Source of the DNA: Danxiaibacter flavus
GTDB lineage: Bacteria; Bacteroidota; Bacteroidia; Chitinophagales; Chitinophagaceae
Assembly: GCF_041060425.1 (NCBI RefSeq)
Contig: NZ_JAULBC010000004.1
Location: 124,001-188,000 of the forward strand
Direction: 5' to 3'
DNA: 64,000 bases
Position numbers and translations under genes: made by a program
Shown: positions 52,451 to 62,849 of the stretch, piece by piece
Position numbering within the stretch: position 1 is the first letter of the stretch
How the letters are laid out: each line of letters begins with the position of its first letter
Notes under the pieces: model-generated
Told to the model about the DNA's origin: nothing
Databases searched by the model: none
The model's input: only the letters and a program-made list of their open reading frames with translations

Positions 52451-52867
52451 AGCAAATTATTAATGAGAAATGGGCAAAGGTGCGCTCATGCAAATCATCA
52501 AAACATGATGTTGATCATAAAAAAAATGCAGGATGTATATAAGACGTAGTATTTCAGGCTAACGATTGAGAAAAATCAACAGGATTGCGGAAACAGCTCC
52601 ATCATTATCAAACAATTAACTCAGGCAACCGTCTGTTTAGCTTCTTCTTTCGCAAAAGCAATCATGCGTTAGTATTCCTATTATAAACTTCTCCCAAAAA
52701 TTTGCACGACCTATTTCATTCAAACAATCAGGATAAAGCAATACATTTACAACTTATATATGTTCAGACATATGAACAATATAAATAAATAAAAACATTT
52801 TCTTCGCTGGTTTAATTAGCCCGGCGATTCTCTATTTAAATTTTCACTAAAAAGAAAGCTACGCCGC
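52451..52867. other. Intergenic region between divergent genes
   Basis: AT-rich, without a gene. A palindrome TGTTCA-N6-TGAACA at 52761-52778 lies 90 bases before the glycosidase start; no clear TAnnTTTG promoter was found. Confidence 0.45.
52761..52778. promoter_or_regulatory. Candidate operator before the GH38-like gene
   Basis: Perfect inverted repeat TGTTCA / TGAACA with a 6-base spacer and AT-rich extensions on both sides. Confidence 0.35.
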
Positions 52868-55474
52868 ATGAATAAAAAGAAAGGCTTCACCCACTGCATA
52901 ATTGCCTTACTAATCAGCACGAACTTATTTGCACAGGAAAATAATGGGATAGACACATCTGTTCAGGAAATTGTTGTTGTGTTCAAGTCACATTTTGATA
53001 TTGGATATACCCACCTTGCAAGTGAAGTTGTACATGGATACCAGACAACTACCATTGACAATGCGCTGAAAGTTGTGGATGCAAACAAAAATCTTCCCAG
53101 GGAACAACAATTTGTATGGACGATACCCGGGTGGCCAATGAAAAAGATTATGGAAGACTGGCCAGGCCAAAATGCAGAAAGGAAATCAAAAATAGAACAG
53201 GCATTCCTCGACGGAAGATTTGCCGTACATGCACTGCCATTTACCATGCAGACAGAAATGCAGGCACCTGAGGCGCTGGTAAGAGGACTTGAATTTTCAT
53301 CCGCCATCGCCCGCAAGGCAAACAAGCCAATACCAACCAGCGCAAAAATGACTGACGTACCAGAGCATTCGTGGATTATGCCCACACTGCTCAAACAAGC
53401 AGGCGTCAGATTTTTGCACCTTGGCTGTAATCCGGGCAGTACGCCTCCTGACGTTCCCGTTCTTTTCTGGTGGCAAGGTCCGGACGGATCGCGTGTTCTC
53501 ACAATGTATTCGCGCTTGTATGGTTCAGCTATCTTCCCTCCTGCTGACTGGCATCACAAAACATGGTTGGCAATGATGATGCGTGGCGATAATGCAGGAC
53601 CTCCTTCTCCTGAGGAAGTTAAAAATATCATGACCGAAATACGAAAGAAGCTGCCTAATGTAAAAATTACTGTAGGGCAACTGGATGACTTCGCGGACAG
53701 AATATTAAAAGAAGACTTGTCTTTGCCTGTTGTTGCAAGTGACATGCCTGATACATGGATCCACGGCATTATGTGCGACCCTGCAGGTGTGAAACTTTCA
53801 CGCCAAACATTACCAGCCTTGTTTATGACAGAAGCTTTGAATACAACGCTTCAACACAATGGAGTTGCTGTCAAAAATATTTCTCAACCTATAGCTGACA
53901 GTTACGAAAATTCATTGCTTTATTACGAACATACCTGGGGTGGATCTATGGGATGGATCGCAGACTACCTGCAAACCAAAGATTATATGGGCCAGGTGTC
54001 TGACTGGAATTATGGTAAAAAATGGAAGCAGGATCTGGATGCCGGCCGTTTTAAAAGAAGTATCGCCTCATGGGAAGAGCACTCTGGTTATGCAAGAACC
54101 GCAAATAGCCTGGCATTGCCGTTACTCGGGGAACAGATGCAGCTTTTGGCCAATTCCGTTAATGCAAGCGGCAAAAGAACTGTTATTTATAACCCCCTAC
54201 CGTGGCCACGCAATGGAATTCCTTCTATGGGTTACAAAACTTTCTCAGGCAACCAATTACCTTCCTCAGGTAAGGCTCCTGTGATCAATGCAGAAAAATA
54301 TACGCTTGAAAACAAATACTTTAAAATCACGGCAGATCCTTCCAAAGGTTGTATAAGCTCAATTGTAGACAAAACCACCGGAAAAGAATTAGTAGATAAT
54401 AAAGCAGCACAGGGTTTTGGACAATTCCTATACGAGCGGATGAGTGCAAATGAAGTACGTGAATATGACAGCAGCTATGTTCGCAAAGGCTCAGACAATT
54501 GGGCCTACATTGAAATAGGAAAACCCAACATGCCATCCGCATCTGAATTTCCATATAAAAGTTTCATGAACGGAAAAAGCACCGTTAGAGTGGCTAAGGA
54601 TGGAAATAATGCATCACTGATACTGGACTACCTGCCACAAAGTGGAAAACTGAATTTCCCGGTTTCATTAAAGATCGGCCTGGATGGAGATTCCAAATAC
54701 ATCAATATGGATATAACGGTTGACAAGCCGGCAGATCCATGGCCAGAGGATGGATGGATCTGTTTCCCGTTCAACATACAGCAACCGCAATATCGTATTG
54801 GACGTAATGGCTCCGTAATAGATCCGGTGAAAGACATAAATGTGAGCGGCGTTAATCGTTATATGTATGCAGTGGAATCCGGTGTTGCCATATTCGGACA
54901 GGACCAGGAAGGCGCAGGTATTTGCAGTATGGATGCACCCCTGGTAAGCGTTGGCGTGCCAGGCGATTGGAAATTTGATAACACTTACGTTCCCACTAAA
55001 CCAGTTTTCTATTTTAATTTATTCAACAATCACTGGAGCACAAACTACCGTTTTTGGAATGACGGCAAATGGAACTACCGCTTTAAAATCTGGGGCTTCT
55101 CAAAATACAACACGGCAGAAAGCCTTACAGAGCCGGCATTTGAGTCAAGATATCCGTTGCAGAGAGCAACAGCCGATGGCGCCGCAGGAAATCTTCCGCT
55201 CGAAAAAACGGGCATTCAGCTATCAAGAAAAGGAATTCTTGTAACTGCATTCGGCAAAGATCCTGATGGCAACGCAGGAACACTTCTAAGACTGTGGGAG
55301 CAATCAGGAACGTCAGGAAAACTGACCGTGACAATACCATCGGAACTAAATGCTAAAACTGCGACGCCAGTAAATTTAAGAGGAGAAAAAACAGGGAACG
55401 CAATTCCTGTATCATCAAATAAATTTGAATGTACGCTGAATGGCTTTGCGCCGGCAAGCTTTATTTTGGAATAG
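52868..55474 (+). CDS. GH38-like glycosidase (DUF5054 type), exported
   Basis: This 868-residue protein has a signal peptide (1-22). The N-terminal catalytic-type domain begins VFKSHFDIGYTH (H42 and D44), the GH38 metal motif in a variant form. It continues with a nucleophile-region candidate MTDVPEHSWIMP and a helical domain (ADSYENSLLYYEHTWGGSMG). C-terminal beta-sandwich domains follow (from about 480). The DUF5054 branch is related to alpha-mannosidases, so the likely substrate is alpha-mannoside-containing glycan, but this is inferred. It precedes SusC/SusD after a terminator. Confidence 0.78.
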   Translation: MNKKKGFTHCIIALLISTNLFAQENNGIDTSVQEIVVVFKSHFDIGYTHLASEVVHGYQTTTIDNALKVVDANKNLPREQQFVWTIPGWPMKKIMEDWPGQNAERKSKIEQAFLDGRFAVHALPFTMQTEMQAPEALVRGLEFSSAIARKANKPIPTSAKMTDVPEHSWIMPTLLKQAGVRFLHLGCNPGSTPPDVPVLFWWQGPDGSRVLTMYSRLYGSAIFPPADWHHKTWLAMMMRGDNAGPPSPEEVKNIMTEIRKKLPNVKITVGQLDDFADRILKEDLSLPVVASDMPDTWIHGIMCDPAGVKLSRQTLPALFMTEALNTTLQHNGVAVKNISQPIADSYENSLLYYEHTWGGSMGWIADYLQTKDYMGQVSDWNYGKKWKQDLDAGRFKRSIASWEEHSGYARTANSLALPLLGEQMQLLANSVNASGKRTVIYNPLPWPRNGIPSMGYKTFSGNQLPSSGKAPVINAEKYTLENKYFKITADPSKGCISSIVDKTTGKELVDNKAAQGFGQFLYERMSANEVREYDSSYVRKGSDNWAYIEIGKPNMPSASEFPYKSFMNGKSTVRVAKDGNNASLILDYLPQSGKLNFPVSLKIGLDGDSKYINMDITVDKPADPWPEDGWICFPFNIQQPQYRIGRNGSVIDPVKDINVSGVNRYMYAVESGVAIFGQDQEGAGICSMDAPLVSVGVPGDWKFDNTYVPTKPVFYFNLFNNHWSTNYRFWNDGKWNYRFKIWGFSKYNTAESLTEPAFESRYPLQRATADGAAGNLPLEKTGIQLSRKGILVTAFGKDPDGNAGTLLRLWEQSGTSGKLTVTIPSELNAKTATPVNLRGEKTGNAIPVSSNKFECTLNGFAPASFILE

Positions 55475-55545
55475 TACTCTTTTGGAATGTGTAGTATTTA
55501 CTACGCATGTTTGTTTCTTTTCAGATATAGCAGTGAACCTGAAAC

Positions 55546-55584
55546 AAAAGGCTGCCTCATCACATTTTGAGGTGGCCTTTTTGC
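55546..55584 (+). terminator. Terminator between the GH38-like gene and susC
   Basis: AAAAGGCTGCCTCA pairs with TGAGGTGGCCTTTT, with two imperfect positions. A T run follows. Confidence 0.7.
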
Positions 55585-55710
55585 ATAGTAAAAATTGCCA
55601 ACCGTATATTCATACATATCAACAAATTAAAAATCAATTAAATCCAATCAGTGTTCATTTTGTGGTATTAAACGACATTTTTCAGGTATTCAGCGCCAAC
55701 CCCTCCCCAA

Positions 55711-55718
55711 TATCTTTG
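55711..55718 (+). promoter_or_regulatory. -7 promoter element of the susC-like gene
   Basis: TATCTTTG, a perfect TAnnTTTG, 36 bases before the ATG. No clear -33 TTG was found. Confidence 0.45.
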
Positions 55719-55754
55719 GCCGCTATTTTTTCTTAAAACCAAAATTTTAATTGC

Positions 55755-58700
55755 ATGAGATTACAAGCCAGAATTGTAATGGCTATGTGCTTGCTATTGC
55801 TACAAAGTGCAATATTGCTTGCTCAAGACAAAAGAACCGTATCCGGAAACGTAAAGGGGGCAGGAGACGCACCCCTTGAAGGGGTAAGTGTTACTGAAAA
55901 AGGCACTTCCAACAGAACTATCACGAATAACAAGGGAGCATTTGAGATCAGGGTTTCTCCCAAGGCAACAATCGTTTTTTCCTACATTGGTTATGCAAAC
56001 CAGGAAGTAAGTGCAAACGCACCGGCTGAAGCATTTGAAATTTCTTTAAAAGAAGGCAATGCCGGCCTTAACGAAGTCGTAGTAACCGCGCTAGGCATTT
56101 CAAAGGATGCAAAAAAACTGGGTTACCAGGTTCAAAAAGTAAATGCTACAGATTTAATGAAAACCGCGCCACCAAACCTTTCGCAAGGTTTAATGGGTAA
56201 GGTGGCGGGTTTAAATGTAACCGTACCAAACGGTGTTGAAGGAAGTTCACAAAGAGTGGTTATCAGAGGTAACAACGTATTGTTTGGCAACAACCAGCCA
56301 CTGTTTGTTGTTGATGGTGTTCAGCTTTCTGATGGACAAATGGGTACAAAACAAAGCAATGGCTCGGGCTTTGATGTAAAGACTGCTTCGTTTGGAACGC
56401 CTGATCTTGGCGGCACTCAAACAGATTGGGGCAGCCCGCTCAACTTCATCAACAGCGAAGACATTGAAGAGATTAACGTATTAAAAGGACCTACAGCCGC
56501 AGCTTTATATGGTGCCCGTGGTGCCAACGGTGTAGTATTAATCACTACTAAAAAAGGCAGCAAAAAAGGCGGCCTGGGCATTGAATACTCTTTGTCCAGT
56601 CGCTATACAACACCATACCTGTTCCAGAAATACCAGGATCAATACGGCAGCGGCGGAGCGATTGCCCTTTGGACAGCAGACGAAAGTCAAAAGCTTCCAA
56701 AAGATGCAGATGGCAATCTCCGTTATCCTGCAGAAGCACCATGGTCTGGTGCCGGCGTATCTGATAAATTTACGCAATTCGGTCCCTTACCAGGTGGTAA
56801 AAACTACTGGGATTATTTCAGCTGGCCAGGCGCAGGTTTATCATGGGGAGCTAAGATGACAGGACAGCCTGTTGTTTGGTGGGATGGCGTTACACGCCCA
56901 TACAAAGCAGATCCCAGTGCTGCAAAATCATTCTTCAATACCGGTAATACCACTTCGCAGAACCTGGCATTTTCGACCGGAGGTGATTTCGGAAGTATGA
57001 GAGCTTCACTTAATCGCACAACCAACTCATCTATTATTCCAAACTCAGGTTTCAACCAGACTTCAGTAAATATTGGTTCTAACCTGAACATTAGTAAAAA
57101 GCTAAAAGCAGAAACGGTTGTAACCTACACTAAGTACAACCGCAAAAACACGCCGAGCCTTGGCGACAACAATAGCATCAGCAAATTTCTTACTTATGGA
57201 TTCCCTGCGGACTATACACAAATTGAAAAGAATGTGTACAAGAATGCTGACGGATCTAAAAACAAGTTTGACAATGCTATGTATCCGCTTAGCTATCCTT
57301 ACAGTAGCTACTCTAATATGTGGTGGCATATTTATGAGGAAAACACAACACTTGACAGAGATCAGTTAATCGGATCACTAAAACTAAGTGCAGATGTAAC
57401 TCCATGGTTGAATGTAATGGGCAGAGCCGGACTTGATTATGCCGACAACAAGTTTGAAACAAAGAACACACCTATTGATGCGCAGGGTTACCAGGGAAGC
57501 TATGGTCTGGAAATGAACAAAAACAATACTTTCACAGGTGAGTTTCTGGCAACTGCACACAAGAGCAAATTATTCTCCGTGCTGGATGCAGGCCTTAGCG
57601 TAGGTACAAGTACATGGTACAACAAATTTGAAGGCTCTACAGCTACCAATAAAGGACCATTTGCTAACCCATACCTGTATTACCTGAACAACACAACTGC
57701 TACTGTTAACAACAGCTGGTTGCCAGAATATTACAGGCTGGAAAGCAAAATAAACTCAGTATACGGATTGATGAACCTTTCATACAAAAACTACTTGTTC
57801 CTTGAGTTAACAGGCCGTAATGACTGGTCTTCTACCCTCCCAATCAGCAACGCTTCTTATTTCTATCCTGCTGCAAGCTTAAGCTATGTATTTACAGAAC
57901 ATCTGAATTTGGGTAGCGCTGCAAGCTGGCTGGACTTTGGCAAAGTTAGATTTGCTTATGCAGGTAGTGCTAATGGTACAACGCCTTACAATACCACTGC
58001 CTTATATAACTCAGGAACTTTTGGCGGAGTTGTAACAAGATATCTCGAATCCAACCTGCGTCCAATTAACCTGGAACCGCAGCGCTCTAAATCAATTGAA
58101 TTCGGAACGCAGCTTTCTTTCCTGCAAAACAGATTGTCCGTAGACTTTACTTATTACAAGATCAAGTCTACCAGCCAGATCCTGAGTGCTCCACTTGCGG
58201 TATCCTCAGGTTTTTCAAACAAAACGTTTAATACAGGGGCACTTGAGAACAACGGTATCGAATTTATCGTGAAAGGAACACCAATCAGAACAAAAGATTT
58301 TGAGTGGAACATTTCACTGAATGGTGCTCACAACTCAAACAAAGTATTGGCGTTATCTGAAGGTATTGACAAATACTATCTGGGTACAGTATTCGGTTCA
58401 CGCACAGGTGCTGTGATGTATGCTAAAGTTGGCGACCAGTTTGGTACCATCTACGGTTTGGATTACCAATACAAGAACGGACAAAAAGTAGTAAGAAGAT
58501 TAATGGACAATACAGGTACACAGGTAGTGGGCACACAATATGTAACCACTCCGGATGTAGTAGCTATCGGTAATGCAACTCCCTGGTTAACCGGTGGCCT
58601 TGGCAATGTATTCAAGTACAGAAACTTAAGTCTGTTCGTATTGACAGACTTTAAACTGGGTGGTGATATCTACTCATTTGACTATGCCAGCGCAATGGGT

Positions 58701-59165
58701 GAAGGTAAAGCACCTGAAACTGTTGTTGAACGTAACGGAGGCGGATTGCCGTACGTTTATCCTGATGGCAGCAAAGCTAATCATGGCGTAATACTGGATG
58801 GTGTGTTTGAAGATGGAACTAAAAACACAGATGTGGTAAACTATATGTTTAAATATGCGGGCCAATATGCAGCATGGTCAAATGTTGATATGCCACGCAG
58901 CAATGCTGTATTCGAAAACTCATGGATCAAATGCCGCGAAGTTTCTTTAACCTATGATCTTCCTGCAAAAATTACAAGAGGCTCTAAGTTTTTACAAGGC
59001 ATGAGTGTCTCTATCATCGGAAGAGACCTCTTTTACTTCTACAAAACATTACCAGACAATCTGAATCCTGAAGGCGTATCCGGAACAGGTAACATACAAG
59101 GCTTTCAATGGGCATCTCTGCCAGGTACAAGATCCGTAGGATTTTCTGTAAGAGTGAAGCTATAA
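55755..59165 (+). CDS. SusC/RagA family TonB-linked outer-membrane importer
   Basis: This 1136-residue outer-membrane barrel takes up glycans or peptides with its SusD partner. Signal peptide (1-23). The carboxypeptidase-like N-terminal domain (about 27-110) has VSGNVKGAGDAPLEGVSVTE. A TonB-box-like NEVVVTALG follows, then the plug (RVVIRGNN, PLFVVDGV, INVLKGPTAAALYGARGANG). The barrel ends SVGFSVRVKL. No N-terminal signalling (STN) domain and no anti-sigma pair are nearby. Confidence 0.95.
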   Translation: MRLQARIVMAMCLLLLQSAILLAQDKRTVSGNVKGAGDAPLEGVSVTEKGTSNRTITNNKGAFEIRVSPKATIVFSYIGYANQEVSANAPAEAFEISLKEGNAGLNEVVVTALGISKDAKKLGYQVQKVNATDLMKTAPPNLSQGLMGKVAGLNVTVPNGVEGSSQRVVIRGNNVLFGNNQPLFVVDGVQLSDGQMGTKQSNGSGFDVKTASFGTPDLGGTQTDWGSPLNFINSEDIEEINVLKGPTAAALYGARGANGVVLITTKKGSKKGGLGIEYSLSSRYTTPYLFQKYQDQYGSGGAIALWTADESQKLPKDADGNLRYPAEAPWSGAGVSDKFTQFGPLPGGKNYWDYFSWPGAGLSWGAKMTGQPVVWWDGVTRPYKADPSAAKSFFNTGNTTSQNLAFSTGGDFGSMRASLNRTTNSSIIPNSGFNQTSVNIGSNLNISKKLKAETVVTYTKYNRKNTPSLGDNNSISKFLTYGFPADYTQIEKNVYKNADGSKNKFDNAMYPLSYPYSSYSNMWWHIYEENTTLDRDQLIGSLKLSADVTPWLNVMGRAGLDYADNKFETKNTPIDAQGYQGSYGLEMNKNNTFTGEFLATAHKSKLFSVLDAGLSVGTSTWYNKFEGSTATNKGPFANPYLYYLNNTTATVNNSWLPEYYRLESKINSVYGLMNLSYKNYLFLELTGRNDWSSTLPISNASYFYPAASLSYVFTEHLNLGSAASWLDFGKVRFAYAGSANGTTPYNTTALYNSGTFGGVVTRYLESNLRPINLEPQRSKSIEFGTQLSFLQNRLSVDFTYYKIKSTSQILSAPLAVSSGFSNKTFNTGALENNGIEFIVKGTPIRTKDFEWNISLNGAHNSNKVLALSEGIDKYYLGTVFGSRTGAVMYAKVGDQFGTIYGLDYQYKNGQKVVRRLMDNTGTQVVGTQYVTTPDVVAIGNATPWLTGGLGNVFKYRNLSLFVLTDFKLGGDIYSFDYASAMGEGKAPETVVERNGGGLPYVYPDGSKANHGVILDGVFEDGTKNTDVVNYMFKYAGQYAAWSNVDMPRSNAVFENSWIKCREVSLTYDLPAKITRGSKFLQGMSVSIIGRDLFYFYKTLPDNLNPEGVSGTGNIQGFQWASLPGTRSVGFSVRVKL

Positions 59166-59236
59166 AATCCTGAGAACCAAGCCTCAGAAAGGCTTAGAAG
59201 TTCTATTCAATCAATTGCATTGTAAAACAAGAACAA

Positions 59237-60832
59237 ATGAACAAAAGAATATTCGCAATATATATTTTAATCGCGCTGGCAGGAGGAATATTTATTTCTT
59301 CCTGCACCAAGGGGTTTGAAGACATGAACAAACCCTATAACAAACCAGGTTCCGCATCAATAGGAGACTTGTTCAACTATATGATCTCAACCTGCCAGAA
59401 TACTTACCAGGAGCAGGCTACTTATCACTCCTTCGTTTATGAGATAACACAACAGGGTACACAATATGCCAGCTCCGGTTACAGGATGGAGAACGCATCT
59501 AATGAAATGTGGAGCTCCTATTATGCCATGCTTGTAAACTCAAGACAAATAGACACTTTAATTGCCACCGATGCCAATAAGGATAAAATGACCAACATTT
59601 TGGCGATGAATAAAGTGATCAGGGCATTCAGGACAATTAAAATGACTGAGAACTTTGGAAACATCCCTTATTTTGAAGCAGGCAGAGGTAAACAAGGCGC
59701 GGGCAATTATAAACCGGCCTATGACAAGCAGGAAGCCATCTACAAATCAAGCATTGCTGATCTTAAATGGGCAATAGACAATTTTTCAACAAGTGCCGAC
59801 CAGGTTAGTCTGGGAAGCAGTGAAACATTGTTTAAAAACAACATTGCTTTATGGATAAAGTTTGCTAACTCCATTCGTCTGCGTGCAGCCATCACCATGT
59901 TTGATAAGGATAATGCATTTGCTGGTGCCCAGATTTCAGAAGCGCTCTCTCATCCATTAATCGCTGAAGGCGAAGATGTTGGCTTATGGCCAGCACAAAT
60001 TCCCGGGCTTGTATTTGATATGCACGCATGGTCTTTTTCAGCTAACCAATACATCCGCTTAGGCACTACCATGTGGAGACAATTATCAGATAGCAACAGT
60101 GATGATGGCAGCGGAATTTTTGATCCTCGCTGCAAAATATTCTTTGAACCAAATAACGCCGGCAAATGGGCTGCATATCCGCAGAATCCAACTTCATCCA
60201 CTCCGTCAGAAGGTGGCGATCCGTATAACCAGAACCGTTTCACAAGCTGGTCAGAAAAAGGTGCAGGTTGCATATATTCTCCTTTCAATTTCTATCATGA
60301 AGACAAAGTGTATATCCCTGAATTGTGGATGACGGCTGCACAGGTGCATTTCTACCTTGCAGAGGTTTACAACAGAGGACTTGGTGCTACAAAAGATGCA
60401 GCAAAAGCCAAAACACAATATGAAGCCGGCGTAAAAGCATCATGCAAATTCTGGGTTTCTATTGCGATGAACTGCAGCTCATGGACAAATAACAAACCTG
60501 CTCAATTACCGACGGATGCAGTATTAGATGCATTAATTGCAAATCCTAAAGTTGTATATAACACTGCGGATGAAGCAGGTGCTTTAAAACACATCTATAC
60601 GCAGCTTTGGGTTGATGGATTGCGTCAGCCAAATGACATCTGGACCTTATTCAGAAGAACAGGTGGCAATCTTCCAAACGATCCAAGCAATGCTGCATAC
60701 TGGCAAAACACTTATGGAATTTATCACCGCTATACTTATCCAACTTCAGAGCAGGATTACAACTTTGAAAGCTGGAGAACAGAAACGGGTGGAACAGATT
60801 CTTATGCTACTAAAACCTGGTTAGAGAAATAA
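59237..60832 (+). CDS. SusD/RagB family surface lipoprotein
   Basis: This 531-residue nutrient-binding lipoprotein partners the SusC-type importer, 71 bases upstream. The lipobox is ISSC (C23), followed by TKGFEDMNKPYNKPG. The body has repeated helices of the SusD-like (second) family, including AMNKVIRAFRTIKMTENFG and a C-terminal QLWVDGLRQPNDIW. It is the last gene of the pair and a terminator follows. The preceding GH38-like gene may supply the sugar target. Confidence 0.93.
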   Translation: MNKRIFAIYILIALAGGIFISSCTKGFEDMNKPYNKPGSASIGDLFNYMISTCQNTYQEQATYHSFVYEITQQGTQYASSGYRMENASNEMWSSYYAMLVNSRQIDTLIATDANKDKMTNILAMNKVIRAFRTIKMTENFGNIPYFEAGRGKQGAGNYKPAYDKQEAIYKSSIADLKWAIDNFSTSADQVSLGSSETLFKNNIALWIKFANSIRLRAAITMFDKDNAFAGAQISEALSHPLIAEGEDVGLWPAQIPGLVFDMHAWSFSANQYIRLGTTMWRQLSDSNSDDGSGIFDPRCKIFFEPNNAGKWAAYPQNPTSSTPSEGGDPYNQNRFTSWSEKGAGCIYSPFNFYHEDKVYIPELWMTAAQVHFYLAEVYNRGLGATKDAAKAKTQYEAGVKASCKFWVSIAMNCSSWTNNKPAQLPTDAVLDALIANPKVVYNTADEAGALKHIYTQLWVDGLRQPNDIWTLFRRTGGNLPNDPSNAAYWQNTYGIYHRYTYPTSEQDYNFESWRTETGGTDSYATKTWLEK

Positions 60833-60877
60833 TAGCCGGATTGAAGTGCATAGAATATAGCGTAATAGTACAGATAG

Positions 60878-60905
60878 GAAAGCCGGGCTTCTGCCCGGTT
60901 TTTCT
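60878..60905 (+). terminator. Terminator after susD
   Basis: CCGGGC pairs with GCCCGG across a TTCT loop, with a T run after it. Confidence 0.7.
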
Positions 60906-60994
60906 ATTACAGCACATCAGGAATTGGGAAAAGGCCAACAAGATCCTTAAAAATTACACTTTGTAAGGATTCTTTAATTTTAAAATAAAAACAC

Positions 60995-61681
60995 ATGAGT
61001 ACGCTTACAATTGGAATGCTGCTATTTCCTGAACTTACTATACAGGACTTTGTGGGGCCTTATGAAGTATTTACACGTGTTGAAAAATTCAGGGTATTGG
61101 TCGTTTCTGAAACTACCGGATTAATCAAAGCCGAGGGCGGTCTATCTGTACAAGCGGATTATAGTTTTGAAAACTGTCCGCAGATCGACATACTTTTTGT
61201 ACCCGGTGGAAAGGGCATTACGCCATTGTTAGCAAATGATACGTATCTCGGTTTTCTGAACATGCAGGGAAAAAGCGCAAGCTATATAACTGCAGTATGC
61301 ACTGGGTCAGTTTTACTTGGCGCGGCAGGCTTGTTAAACGGTTATAAAGCAACCACACACTGGCGATCACTTGACTTATTAAGAATGATGAATATTGAAG
61401 TGATTGAAGAGCGTGTTGTGATTGACAGAAACAGAGTTACCGGAGGTGGCATTACGGCAGGGATTGACTTTGGCTTAACACTTACGGCTTTGCTTGCCGG
61501 CGAAGATGTGGCAAAAGTGATTCAGTTAATGCTGGAATATGCACCGGAACCACCCTTTAATTCCGGATCTGCAAAAACAGCAGAGCCACATATCTTACAG
61601 AAAGCAAGAAATATAACACAACCGATGTTTGATGCAAGAGTAAAACAACTGCAAAGCCGTGGCTACCCAGCAAAGCCTTAA
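60995..61681 (+). CDS. DJ-1/PfpI family protein, isonitrile hydratase-like
   Basis: This 228-residue cytoplasmic protein has the class I glutamine amidotransferase-like fold. The nucleophile is C102 in TAVCTGSVLLGAAGLL; the acidic partner is D18 in IQDFVGP. THWRSLDLLRMM and VTGGGITAGIDFGLTL match the isonitrile hydratase/ThiJ branch. Substrate is not shown by context. Confidence 0.88.
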   Translation: MSTLTIGMLLFPELTIQDFVGPYEVFTRVEKFRVLVVSETTGLIKAEGGLSVQADYSFENCPQIDILFVPGGKGITPLLANDTYLGFLNMQGKSASYITAVCTGSVLLGAAGLLNGYKATTHWRSLDLLRMMNIEVIEERVVIDRNRVTGGGITAGIDFGLTLTALLAGEDVAKVIQLMLEYAPEPPFNSGSAKTAEPHILQKARNITQPMFDARVKQLQSRGYPAKP

Positions 61682-61823
61682 GAAAGGATTGAACATCCGC
61701 GAGTGTAATTTTGAACAGATTATTAAAACATCTTAGCCAGGTAATTGTCCAAACTTTTAATTAGCAGTGTGGATTGTCTGTCATTACTTTTTTGATTACA
61801 TTGGTAATCCTTATCCATACGTA

Positions 61824-62849
61824 ATGCTAACACGCAGAAAATTCATCCAACAAAGCGCCATCGCTACATTGACAGCCGGCATTGCTCCGTCACTTGCATC
61901 TACTAAAGAAGAAAACATTGTCATGACGGTGAACGGGCCCATACAACCCACACAGATGAAGTTCACTTTAACACATGAACACATCCTTGCAGATTTTATC
62001 GGAGCAGAACAATACAGTAAGGATCGCTACAATGCAGATGAAGTTTTTAATACTGCTTTACCCTTCTTGCTTGAAGTAAAAAAATTAGGCTGCACGACAT
62101 TCATTGATTGCTCTCCGGCGTATTTGGGAAGAGATGTGCAACTGTTCAAAAGATTATCTAAAGCCAGTGGCTTAAACATCATCACCAATACGGGTTATTA
62201 TGGCGCAGTAAATGAAAAATTCCTGCCCAAACATGTATACACAGAAACATCAGAGCAAATAGCCGCAAGGTGGATCAGTGAGTGGAAGAACGGCATTGAC
62301 GGAACAGACATCAGACCAGGCTTTATGAAGACCAGTGTTGATAAAGCACCACTAACGCCGGCACAGCGTAAAATAATTGATGCAGCAGCGATCACACACC
62401 TGGCTACAGGACTAACCATTGGTGTACACACGGGCAACGGCGACGCAGCAAACGAACAACTGGAAATTTTGAAAGCGCGAAATGTGGCTCCTTCCGCACG
62501 TATCTGGATTCATGCGCAAAGTGAACCATCGGAAACCTATTACATAGAAACAGCAAAAAAAGGTGGCTGGGTTTCTTTTGATGGCGTCAATCCGGGTACG
62601 TTACAAGCAAATTTGAAGTACCTGCAACTGATGAAAAAGAACAACTTTCTCGATCTTGTTCTTGTATCACAGGATTCAGGCTGGTATCATGTAGGTGAAC
62701 CCAAAGGCGGCGAGTACAAGAATTACAATTGCATCTTCACTGAATTCATCCCCCTGTTAAAACAAAATGGATTTACACAAAGTGAAATAGATAAGATCTT
62801 TATTACAAATCCGGCGAAAGCGTTTGAGATAAAAATAAGAACCCTGTGA
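61824..62849 (+). CDS. Tat-exported phosphotriesterase-like metal hydrolase
   Basis: This 341-residue protein begins with a Tat signal (RRKFIQQSAIATLTAGIA). ATG 61824 is chosen; an upstream start adds residues that precede the signal and look non-coding. Metal and catalytic features of the amidohydrolase/phosphotriesterase family are HEH (51-53), the bridging lysine in GFMKTSVD (about 170), histidines in IGVHTGNGD and IHAQSE, and an Asp in SQDSGW (about 281). Real substrates are often lactones or esters; not known here. The stop codon lies within the first unit of array R7. Confidence 0.88.
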   Translation: MLTRRKFIQQSAIATLTAGIAPSLASTKEENIVMTVNGPIQPTQMKFTLTHEHILADFIGAEQYSKDRYNADEVFNTALPFLLEVKKLGCTTFIDCSPAYLGRDVQLFKRLSKASGLNIITNTGYYGAVNEKFLPKHVYTETSEQIAARWISEWKNGIDGTDIRPGFMKTSVDKAPLTPAQRKIIDAAAITHLATGLTIGVHTGNGDAANEQLEILKARNVAPSARIWIHAQSEPSETYYIETAKKGGWVSFDGVNPGTLQANLKYLQLMKKNNFLDLVLVSQDSGWYHVGEPKGGEYKNYNCIFTEFIPLLKQNGFTQSEIDKIFITNPAKAFEIKIRTL

